A DNA stretch of 64,000 nucleotides from Chryseobacterium sp. (lineage in GTDB: Bacteria; Bacteroidota; Bacteroidia; Flavobacteriales; Weeksellaceae): contig NZ_JAFAJM010000004.1 in NCBI RefSeq assembly GCF_019236175.1, positions 248,001 to 312,000 of the forward strand. The letters are read 5' to 3'. How positions within the stretch are numbered: position 1 is the first letter of the stretch; the number at the start of each line of letters is the position of its first letter. Position numbers and translations under genes: made by a program. The notes under the pieces were generated by a model that did not search any database, was not told where the DNA came from, and saw only the letters and a program-made list of their open reading frames with translations. This document shows positions 16,984 through 24,293 of the stretch, in pieces.

Positions 16984-17613
16984 CTATTTTTTGTTGGACC
17001 CATTTTTCTGATAGGCATCTACTTTTTTATAGGAATCGTTCTTTTCTTTTTCTTTTTTATCGGAGATCAGAATCCCGAAAAGGTGGTCAATTTCGTGTTG
17101 AAAAATAACGGCAGTGAAGCCTTCTACAATTTCCGAATATTTCTGCCCTTTTAAATCTGTATATTCCAGCTGGATGACCTTACTTCTGTAAAACTGATCT
17201 CTGAAATCGGGGATAGATAAATCGCCTTCCGGGCCCAGATTCTGAAGATCTGATCTCCATACAATGACCGGATTGATGAAATATTCCAAAGGAGTTTCTT
17301 CTTTATCAAATCGTTGCACCCAGATTATTTTTCTGTTGATTCCCACCTGTGGGGCAGCAATGCCTACTCCACCATCTGTTGAGAGTAGGGATTCTTTCAT
17401 TCTCCTTACTAAAATTGCAGTATTTGAATCAATCGGGTCTGCCTCTGAAGAAAGGCTCAACAATGTTTTATGCTGATTGGCATCTGTCGTCTGATAAATA
17501 GGCAATGCAGAATTTATGTTTCCCTGATTAATAATTGAAATCTCATTGGCGGTAAATTTTTGGGCCTGCCATAATCCTACAGTAAAAATCAACAGAGCAG
17601 ATAGTTTTTTCAT
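16984..17613 (-). CDS. exported peptide-deformylase-like protein with altered metal ligand
   Basis: 209 residues. A type I signal peptide (MKKLSALLIFTVGLWQAQ) precedes a peptide deformylase domain. Motif 1 GGVGIAAPQVGI (about 81-92) and motif 3 QHEIDHLFG with the HExxH zinc/iron site (H173, E174, H177) are intact. Motif 2, EGCLS in true enzymes, reads PEGDLSIPD, so the metal-binding Cys is Asp131. Cytoplasmic deformylase removes formyl groups from nascent proteins; an exported copy cannot do that, so this is likely another metallohydrolase or an altered deformylase. The tail is Lys/Asn-rich. The canonical def gene is not in the window. Confidence 0.85.
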   Translation of the reverse strand: MKKLSALLIFTVGLWQAQKFTANEISIINQGNINSALPIYQTTDANQHKTLLSLSSEADPIDSNTAILVRRMKESLLSTDGGVGIAAPQVGINRKIIWVQRFDKEETPLEYFINPVIVWRSDLQNLGPEGDLSIPDFRDQFYRSKVIQLEYTDLKGQKYSEIVEGFTAVIFQHEIDHLFGILISDKKEKEKNDSYKKVDAYQKNGSNKK

Positions 17614-17736
17614 ATTATTCGATTGTATGACAAAGGTAAAAATTGTGACTGAAAAACGGGTATTGGCTGCATGATGATTTCATACAGATTTTTACTTTAA
17701 AAAACTGACGGAACTTAAACTTATATTATGTATAAA

Positions 17737-17784
17737 TTGCCACGAATGCACAGATAAAATAATTCGTGTAGTCGTGGCAAAAAT
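17737..17784. repeat. CACGAATGCAC-type inverted repeat
   Basis: TTGCCACGAATGCAC is mirrored by GTGTAGTCGTGGCAA (imperfect) with AT-rich centre. It lies between the divergent neighbours' ends and starts of the deformylase-like gene and chaN. It looks like a dispersed palindromic repeat that could also act as a terminator for chaN. Confidence 0.5.
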
Positions 17785-17809
17785 CAATATTTCCCTTACA
17801 AATTCCGGA

Positions 17810-18682
17810 TTAAAAAGTTTTGGTCATATCTCCTGGAATGACCAGATTAAAATTTGTTGGAATATAATCTTTTGAGGGTACTTTCAGGTCCGGATCTTCG
17901 GATTCAAAGACAGAAATCACGGCCATTTTAAGATTTGGGTTTTTCTGTTTGATGTACCAGTAAATTCCTCCGAATTCTTTGCTGTGATAGTTTCCGTTAT
18001 AATGAATGAAAGTTTTTCCTGCCTGAAAACTTTTCAGAATAGACTCTGCCATCGTTGCATCTTTTGTTGCCTGGGCTGAAATAAAGTTCATGACCTTGGT
18101 TCCTTCCGCATGATCTCCCATCATGGCTTTCATTTCAGGATATCCCGGTGTATCCAATGTTACTTTGATAGGCAGCTGGGCGATGTAAGTCTTTTCTTTT
18201 TCGCTGAGTTTACTGAGAGATTCAAGACCTTCTTTTGCTGTTTGTGAAGCATATTTCCTTGGAATATTCGTGGCAATAAAATTCAGTTTCTTACTTTTGG
18301 CAAAATCAACTAAAGGTTTGTAATCCGTTGCATAATTATTCCATAAACGGGCAGAGTCTTTAAATGTTTTGGCATCAAATTTACCGGTTAAATACTGATT
18401 CAACTGCGGCTGGTTATCTCTTTCAAACATTTCAGCCCCTAACATAAGCTGGCCGTTTTTCTTTTCAAATAATGCTTCTGTAATTTTCAGCTGAAGCCAG
18501 TGGTTGATTGAGCTGTTATGATTTTCACCAAAAAAGACGATATCATAATTTGCCAGTTCTTTTACGAGTTTCTCTGTCTTTACTTCTTTTCCTTTCTGAT
18601 CATAAAACTGATAAGCTTTAAAATCCTGTGCCTCTGTGGTACAGAAGGTGATAAGCAATATCGCAATAAGAATATTCTTCAT
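17810..18682 (-). CDS. ChaN-family iron-regulated protein
   Basis: 290 residues with an export signal (MKNILIAILLITFCTTEAQ). ChaN domain: VFFGENHNSSINHWLQLKI near the N-terminus, LGAEMFERDNQPQLNQYL, then HYNGNYHSKEFGGIYWYI near the end. Known ChaN homologs bind heme pairs through Tyr/His and are linked to heme uptake. It lies downstream of the heme operon but behind the terminator at 18765-18802, so it has its own transcript. Which residues bind heme cannot be judged here. Confidence 0.82.
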   Translation of the reverse strand: MKNILIAILLITFCTTEAQDFKAYQFYDQKGKEVKTEKLVKELANYDIVFFGENHNSSINHWLQLKITEALFEKKNGQLMLGAEMFERDNQPQLNQYLTGKFDAKTFKDSARLWNNYATDYKPLVDFAKSKKLNFIATNIPRKYASQTAKEGLESLSKLSEKEKTYIAQLPIKVTLDTPGYPEMKAMMGDHAEGTKVMNFISAQATKDATMAESILKSFQAGKTFIHYNGNYHSKEFGGIYWYIKQKNPNLKMAVISVFESEDPDLKVPSKDYIPTNFNLVIPGDMTKTF

Positions 18683-18764
18683 TTTCTTTATTTAAACACA
18701 AATTACACAAATATTTTGGTGCAGATAACAGAATCATACATTCGTTTGTATCTTTTTTCACCAT

Positions 18765-18802
18765 AAAAAAGACCGCTTTGAATTTTACAAAACAAAACGG
18801 TC
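18765..18802 (-). terminator. terminator of the heme-uptake operon
   Basis: On the minus strand GACCGTTTTG pairs with CAAAGCGGTC (one G-U) across an AT loop, followed by TTTTTT. It lies 20-57 bases after hemS. Confidence 0.8.
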
Positions 18803-18821
18803 CGTTCAAATTATCTAATTA

Positions 18822-19850
18822 TTATTTTTCTAATGCTGCAACCAGATCTTTCCACTCTTGCAATTCGGGAATCCCGGGTTTTCTTTTTCCAAAGAACTGA
18901 ACGATAAAGTCTCCTTCATTGTTGAATACTTCAATGGCTGTTACTTCTCCGTCCTCTGTTGGTTTTTTTACAATCCATGCTTCAGCGATTTTGGTTACGT
19001 CCAGGTGCAGGTTAAAATCAGGATCCATTACATTGAACCATTGCTGATGCCAAAGAGTTTTCTTGACATTCCCCGTATGGATCTGGATAATTCCTCTGTT
19101 TCCTACGAATACCATGATTGGGGTATTTTTTTCGGAAGCATCTTCAAGAATGTTGACTACTTTAGCATTGTCGATTTTTTGGGCAAAACCTTCCGGAGCC
19201 AGCCTTAATGCCTGCGTTCTGCTTACCCCGAATTTTCTCGTCATCATAAAGAAATCGTGAGTGTCTTTTAATTCTGTCCAAGCTTTTTTAAATCCTTCCA
19301 CATCAATTTCAGCATCTGCTTTTTCAATCTGTTTCGGAGCTACTGCTTCAAATACAAAAGTCTGGTTCTGGTCTTCAGCCCTGAATTTTTCAACGATTGT
19401 ATTGTAAGCGGCTTCATTACTATCTTTCGTCAGATAGATTTTATGCAGAGCCAGGCCATCTTTTCCGAAAAACTGAAGACTTTTCTTATCTCCTTCCACT
19501 ACTGCAAAAGCAAATTTCCAGTGGTTCAGGAAAATTCTAAGGTCAATATCTTCCCCTACGAAAAGCTGTGCGTGAGGGCTGCTGAAATCACCATTCAGGT
19601 AAGTTCCTTTTCTCTCATGAACACATTCATCATTACGGGTAAGTGCCATTACTTTTCCTAACTGTTCAGCTTCGGTAAGAATAGCCGGAAACTCAGGATT
19701 TAAAACAGTGACTCCTTCTCCGACACCGGTTACCAGTAATTCAGCTTCGCTTACCCCGAATTGTGCGGCAGCATTTCTTATTCTTACATGTGGATTTTCT
19801 GCTTTCAGAGCTTCCCATTTTTCCTTTAAATCATTAACTAATGTGCTCAT
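18822..19850 (-). CDS. hmuS: hemin-degrading factor HemS/HmuS
   Basis: 342 residues with two tandem HemS repeats. The N-terminal one contains LKAENPHVRIRNAAAQFGVS and VGEGVTVL. The C-terminal one contains THDFFMMTRKFGVSRTQALR, whose His matches the proximal heme ligand of HemS/ChuS, and WFNVMDPDFNLHLD. It is cytoplasmic and in known homologs binds incoming heme and releases iron or passes heme on. It is the last gene of the heme operon, 3 bases after the methyltransferase stop, which implies coupled translation. Confidence 0.93.
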   Translation of the reverse strand: MSTLVNDLKEKWEALKAENPHVRIRNAAAQFGVSEAELLVTGVGEGVTVLNPEFPAILTEAEQLGKVMALTRNDECVHERKGTYLNGDFSSPHAQLFVGEDIDLRIFLNHWKFAFAVVEGDKKSLQFFGKDGLALHKIYLTKDSNEAAYNTIVEKFRAEDQNQTFVFEAVAPKQIEKADAEIDVEGFKKAWTELKDTHDFFMMTRKFGVSRTQALRLAPEGFAQKIDNAKVVNILEDASEKNTPIMVFVGNRGIIQIHTGNVKKTLWHQQWFNVMDPDFNLHLDVTKIAEAWIVKKPTEDGEVTAIEVFNNEGDFIVQFFGKRKPGIPELQEWKDLVAALEK

Positions 19851-19853
19851 TAT

Positions 19854-20504
19854 TTATTTTTTTATGGTTAAAACTGTATAAATTCTTTGTATTGTTTCTT
19901 CTCCTGTTTTACTTTTTATCTGTTCTTCTTTTTCAGAAGTTTTCATTCTTTTAAAATGACTTTTGGAAATAAGTTCTTCCATTTCATCATTATTATAAAG
20001 ATTAAAATCAAAGGCTGTGAAAGGAAGCTTTTCCATGAAATCCCTCTGCCCGAAAGTAAGAACGAAGGTTCCGTCATCTTTCAAGACCCTGTAAATTTCA
20101 TTTAAGAATGTTACCGGATCTTCCCAGAAATACACGGTATTGACGGTAAATATTTTGTCAAAAATTTCATGATCAAAAGGAAGCTTTTTTCCTTCATACA
20201 GCACAAAATCAGTCTGTTTACTGAAATCTTTGTTCAGCCTTTGAGCTTCATGGTGCATTGTTTCAGAAATATCAATTCCTGTATATTTCAGATTTCGGGC
20301 TAAACTTAAGATACTTTTTACATGAGCTGCATTCCCGTGTCCTATTTCAAGAATGAGCTCATCGTCTTCTATCAGCAGTGCCTTGATGCTTTCTAAGGTC
20401 ATTCCGATATTAGTGGCATTCATCATTTCACCGATCTCTTTGCCTTTTTCCCCCTGAGGATTGGCAAGATTTTGAGCGAGGATCTTTAATTCATCTTTTT
20501 CCAT
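19854..20504 (-). CDS. class I SAM-dependent methyltransferase in the heme operon
   Basis: 216 residues, Methyltransf_11-like. The SAM loop is LILEIGHGNAAHVKSIL, with YTGIDISETMHHEA and the acidic post-loop, then FTVNTVYFWEDPVTFLNEIY and RVLKDDGTFVLTFG. The substrate is unknown. It is tightly packed between the heme ABC ATPase (2 bases) and hemS (3 bases), so it is surely co-transcribed with heme uptake. It is not a radical SAM heme-opening enzyme (no CxxxCxxC). Confidence 0.85.
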   Translation of the reverse strand: MEKDELKILAQNLANPQGEKGKEIGEMMNATNIGMTLESIKALLIEDDELILEIGHGNAAHVKSILSLARNLKYTGIDISETMHHEAQRLNKDFSKQTDFVLYEGKKLPFDHEIFDKIFTVNTVYFWEDPVTFLNEIYRVLKDDGTFVLTFGQRDFMEKLPFTAFDFNLYNNDEMEELISKSHFKRMKTSEKEEQIKSKTGEETIQRIYTVLTIKK

Positions 20505-20506
20505 GG

Positions 20507-21280
20507 TTATCCAAAAATGATCATTGGGTTATTGGTAATAGGATGCCCGCAAATAGTACATGGAAAATTGTAAGCTTTAGTTATATTTTCAGCTGTAAAT
20601 ACTTCTTCCGGTGTTCCATAAGCGGAAACTTTTCCTGATTTCATTAATAAAATCTTATCTGCAAATTGTGCAGCAAGGTTCAGATCATGTAAAACAACGA
20701 TAGCACTGTTTGCTTTCTGAGTAAATTTTTTAATAATTTCCAGTGCTTTATATTGATGTTTAATATCTAAATTATTCAAAGGTTCATCCAGAAATACAAG
20801 TTTATGAGCGATTTCGTTCTGGAGTTGTGCCATTACTCTCGAAAGATGTACCCGTTGTTTTTCTCCACCTGAAAGGGTGTTGTATTCTCTTTCTTTAAGA
20901 TAAAAAATATCCGTTTCGTACATCATAGTATTCATCGCTTCAAGATCTTCCTTTCCCGGTTGGGAATCAAAGTACGGGTATCTTCCCATCATCACAACAT
21001 CTTTTACTTCCAGAGGAATATCATTACTGTTGTGCTGGGAAAATTTTGCTTTATGTTTTGAAAGTTCTTTCACATTCCATTCAGCAATGGGTTTATTTTT
21101 AAATAAGACTTTCTGCTTTCCGGATTTTACTTCATCCGCCAAAACGCTTAATAAGCTGGATTTTCCAGCACCGTTTGGTCCCACGATGGCCAGGAATTCA
21201 CCATACTCAAGAGAAACATCCACTCCGTCCAGAATATGAAAATCTTTATGCTTATAATTAATCTGGTGTGCCTTGATCAT
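20507..21280 (-). CDS. hmuV: heme ABC transporter ATP-binding protein
   Basis: 257 residues. Walker A GPNGAGKSS, Q-loop region around KFSQHNSNDIPLEV, signature LSGGEKQRVHLSRV, Walker B KLVFLDEPLNNLD, and the H-loop in VVLHDLNLAAQ. FecE/HmuV type; it energises the permease encoded just upstream. Its ATG shares a base with the permease stop. The C-terminus has CTICGHP, a small Cys pair not needed for ATPase function. Confidence 0.93.
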   Translation of the reverse strand: MIKAHQINYKHKDFHILDGVDVSLEYGEFLAIVGPNGAGKSSLLSVLADEVKSGKQKVLFKNKPIAEWNVKELSKHKAKFSQHNSNDIPLEVKDVVMMGRYPYFDSQPGKEDLEAMNTMMYETDIFYLKEREYNTLSGGEKQRVHLSRVMAQLQNEIAHKLVFLDEPLNNLDIKHQYKALEIIKKFTQKANSAIVVLHDLNLAAQFADKILLMKSGKVSAYGTPEEVFTAENITKAYNFPCTICGHPITNNPMIIFG

Positions 21281-22320
21281 TACAATGCTTTTTTAAATTT
21301 AATCAGAATCGCGATAAAGATAGGCCCTCCCATTAAAGCGGTAAGAATTCCTATCGGTAACTCTGACGGTGCGACAATACTTCTGCTGAACGTATCTGCC
21401 GTTAATAATAAAATACTTCCGCAGACCGCAGACAATGGCAGAATAAATGTATAATTGGACTTAAATAACAGTCTTAAAATATAAGGCACAATAAGTCCTA
21501 CAAAACCGATCGTTCCTGAAAAAGCTACACAGGTTCCCACCATTAAAGCTACAATAATAATGATCTGCTTTTTCAGCCGTTCTACATTAATTCCTAAATG
21601 CTGCGCATCTCTTTCACCTAACATCATGGCATTAAAGGCTTTTCCTTTAGGCAGCAGAATGATATATGAAGTGAGTAAAACAATAGCCAGAATGATATTT
21701 TTAGTCCATGTAGCTGCAGCTAAGCTTCCTAAATTCCAGAATGTAAGATCTCTGAGCTGTTCATCTTTTGAAATATAAATCAGAAATCCGGTAATTGAAA
21801 ATCCGATAGCGGTAATGGCAACTCCTGTTAATAACATCATCACTACATTGGTTTTTCCTCCGCTTGTTGAAATTCTGTACACCAGCATCATGGATAAAAG
21901 AGATCCTAAAAATGCAGAGATCCCAACCAGTGAAAACTGTACGGCTTCAGGAAGATATTGCTTAAAATGTGTCCCTAAAACAATAGCAATTGCCGCTAAT
22001 AAGGTAGCTCCTGATGTGAGTCCTATTAAATCGCCTGTCGCTAAAGGATTTCTGAACAGTCCCTGCAGACTTGTTCCTGAAACCGATAACATGCTTCCTA
22101 TTAAAACAGCCATGATAATCCGGGCTGCTCTTACATCCCAAACCACATATTTATCACTTAAAGATAATGTCGTATCTCCTTTTATCACCTGCCACAGTAC
22201 TTTGAATGCGGATGTTCCGCCAAAGTCGTAAACGCCTGTATTAAGTGACAGTACCGCTATAATGACAAGCAGTACCACACTTATAGTAAGATAAAAGTAT
22301 AATTTACTTTGTGTTTTCAA
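21280..22320 (-). CDS. hmuU: heme/iron-chelate ABC permease (FecCD family)
   Basis: 346 residues, about ten membrane segments. FecCD signatures are RAARIIMAVLIGSMLSVSG, FRNPLATGDLIGLTSGA and GFVGLIVPYILRLL. It forms the inner-membrane channel with HmuV and takes substrate from the adjacent binding protein. Its start overlaps the end of the binding-protein gene by 17 bases. Heme specificity is inferred from HemS and HmuY in the same operon; cobalamin or siderophore transporters look similar. Confidence 0.92.
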   Translation of the reverse strand: MKTQSKLYFYLTISVVLLVIIAVLSLNTGVYDFGGTSAFKVLWQVIKGDTTLSLSDKYVVWDVRAARIIMAVLIGSMLSVSGTSLQGLFRNPLATGDLIGLTSGATLLAAIAIVLGTHFKQYLPEAVQFSLVGISAFLGSLLSMMLVYRISTSGGKTNVVMMLLTGVAITAIGFSITGFLIYISKDEQLRDLTFWNLGSLAAATWTKNIILAIVLLTSYIILLPKGKAFNAMMLGERDAQHLGINVERLKKQIIIIVALMVGTCVAFSGTIGFVGLIVPYILRLLFKSNYTFILPLSAVCGSILLLTADTFSRSIVAPSELPIGILTALMGGPIFIAILIKFKKAL

Positions 22321-23182
22321 TTAAAAGTTTGTTTAATCCAACTGCAGCTTCTCCCAGTCTTGGTCCGAAACCAGAAACCAGTCCTCCATCCATTGCGATG
22401 ATTTTCTTATTTTTTCCGGCATTTGTCTGAGACACACCCGGCATTTTCAGAGCACCTTCATTTCCTCCGGCTCCCTGTAGTCCTGTTGTAAAGAAGAATA
22501 ATACATCAGGATTAGCTTTTACAACGGCTTCAGGTGTTAGAGGCTTAAAGTCTTCAAATTCCGTCACTGCATTGTCAGCCCCTGCAAGATTGATTAATGA
22601 AGCCATTGGAGTCTTTTTCCCGGCAACCATCAGCATATTTCCTCTTGCATAGATGAATAATACTTTGGGCTTTTTAGCAATAGGCTGTACCTGTTTAAGG
22701 TCCGCATCAATTTTATCATTCAGTTTCTGATAATCTGTATTTCCGATCGTTTTTGCTACTTCTTCAATCAGTTTTTTGGTTCCTTCCACCGTGTACTCCT
22801 GCTTGAAAACTTCAGTTTTAATGCCTGAAGATTTAATTTTCCCCATTAATTCCGGGTTGATATCTTTATCGGAAGCAAGAATCAGGGTAGGATTTACAGC
22901 CATAATCGGCTCAATCGTCATGGATCTCATGTGCCCTAAATCTTTAGCTGTCGCTTTCAAAGATGCAGGATAAGTACTGGTAACATCCGTTCCTACAATT
23001 TCTTTTTCATGCCCTAAAGCACTCACAATTTCTGTAATTCCACCGCTTAGCGTTACAATTTTATTATTGCTTTTGGGAGCTTCAGAAGCAGCTTCCGTCG
23101 TATTTTCTTGTTTAGCACCTTCTTCTTTTTTGCATGAGTATACTGCGATAAGTACAGAAGCTGCAAGGATGAATTTTTTCAT
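22304..23182 (-). CDS. hmuT: heme-binding periplasmic lipoprotein of the ABC transporter
   Basis: 292 residues, lipobox-like LIAVYSC in the signal, then a two-lobe class III binding protein: IVTLSGGITEIVSALGHEKEIVGTD, LGHMRSMTIEPIMAVNPTLI, and KVLFIYARGNMLMVAGKKTP. The Asn/Ser/Thr-rich linker after the Cys is typical. I start at ATG 23182 (MKKFILAASV); ATG 23191 adds three residues. It overlaps the permease by 17 bases and follows the HmuY gene by about 20. Confidence 0.9.
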   Translation of the reverse strand: MKKFILAASVLIAVYSCKKEEGAKQENTTEAASEAPKSNNKIVTLSGGITEIVSALGHEKEIVGTDVTSTYPASLKATAKDLGHMRSMTIEPIMAVNPTLILASDKDINPELMGKIKSSGIKTEVFKQEYTVEGTKKLIEEVAKTIGNTDYQKLNDKIDADLKQVQPIAKKPKVLFIYARGNMLMVAGKKTPMASLINLAGADNAVTEFEDFKPLTPEAVVKANPDVLFFFTTGLQGAGGNEGALKMPGVSQTNAGKNKKIIAMDGGLVSGFGPRLGEAAVGLNKLLIENTK

Positions 23183-23202
23183 GATATACAATTATTTGAT
23201 TT

Positions 23203-24285
23203 CTATAAAGGTTTATATTCAAATTGAGGCCTTCCCCGTTCTCCGGCAGTATTGGTAAGTCTGGTAAATCTTAATTTAAAGTAATAGCCTTCTGCATCTT
23301 TAATAATGTAGAAGCGGTCACCATATACTTCAAGTCCGTTGGTTCCTACCGGATTTCTCCAGTTCCCTCCGATTATTCTCTGGTCATTGTAAACAAATTT
23401 AGAAGGATCAATATCTGAAGTTTTAAAGTTATTATAGGCTTCCACTCCGGATCCCGAATTGACTTTTACTTCGTAAGCCCCTGCACCGGCAACATTATTC
23501 GTCGTTACAAAATCTGCATAAATATAGCTTCCTGCTCCCTGAATAATATTGGTAAAAACAGTAAAACAAATATCCCATTTCTTCTTTTCAGGCTGTATGG
23601 TAACTTCGCTGTTCTTTTCCAGACTCACAAAGCTGTAGTTGTATGCTTTGTTTTTAGTAACGATCAATTCTTTATGAGTTGTAGCATTGAGTTCGGCATA
23701 CTTTATTTTATAATCTGCTCCCGATTTCACGATCTGAACTTTCATCCATCCTCTGCTGTCTCCCCCTGTCGCTACAGATCCTGTGGCTATGGTACCTGTA
23801 AAAATCTTTTTCCCCATATTGACAAGGTACACGGCATTCTCAGTATCATTAGCTTTGATTTCTTCAATAGCGGTATAGCCTGAAGGGAAATTTCCTTTCA
23901 CATCATCAATATATGCTTCATTAGCAGGATCAAAACTGGCTACCTGTACTTTATCTTTTAATGCGGAAACGCTTGCATCAGTTACTAGATCTATATTAGC
24001 AGCATTAGGAATTTTTCCGGCTGCCATCATAATTGAGGAATTGATCACTACTTTAAACTCATTTCCTGAATAGAATGCAAAATCCCAGTCTGTTCTTTTA
24101 GTAAGTACTTCTGTATTAGTTCCCAGATCAAACCAGACCTGGTTAGGCTGAGCAGCTCCTCCTACATCGGGGTTTACAACAGCTCCGTCAGACGGGGCTA
24201 CCATCACTGCATCCTCATTATCATTAATACATGACTGAGAAATAAAAGAAACGCCTATTAAAAGGGAAAATAGTATTTTTTTCAT
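23203..24285 (-). CDS. HmuY-family heme-binding lipoprotein
   Basis: 360 residues, lipobox-like SFISQSC (Cys 19), so probably surface or outer-membrane anchored. The beta-rich body carries two W-D-x-x-F blocks (RTDWDFAFYSGNEF near 65, and KKKWDICFTVF near 235), typical of HmuY, followed by GDRFYIIKDAEGYYFKLRFT. HmuY homologs bind heme and hand it to a TonB receptor; here the receptor gene lies 8 bases upstream. The heme ligands cannot be assigned from sequence alone. Confidence 0.88.
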   Translation of the reverse strand: MKKILFSLLIGVSFISQSCINDNEDAVMVAPSDGAVVNPDVGGAAQPNQVWFDLGTNTEVLTKRTDWDFAFYSGNEFKVVINSSIMMAAGKIPNAANIDLVTDASVSALKDKVQVASFDPANEAYIDDVKGNFPSGYTAIEEIKANDTENAVYLVNMGKKIFTGTIATGSVATGGDSRGWMKVQIVKSGADYKIKYAELNATTHKELIVTKNKAYNYSFVSLEKNSEVTIQPEKKKWDICFTVFTNIIQGAGSYIYADFVTTNNVAGAGAYEVKVNSGSGVEAYNNFKTSDIDPSKFVYNDQRIIGGNWRNPVGTNGLEVYGDRFYIIKDAEGYYFKLRFTRLTNTAGERGRPQFEYKPL

Positions 24286-24293
24286 TTTAATCC

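Noticed and set aside
16984..17613. Housekeeping peptide deformylase (def)
   Set aside because: Signal peptide and loss of the metal-binding Cys argue against the cytoplasmic enzyme.
21815..22231. 138-codon plus-strand frame inside the heme permease
   Set aside because: Antisense shadow of a well-supported FecCD permease.
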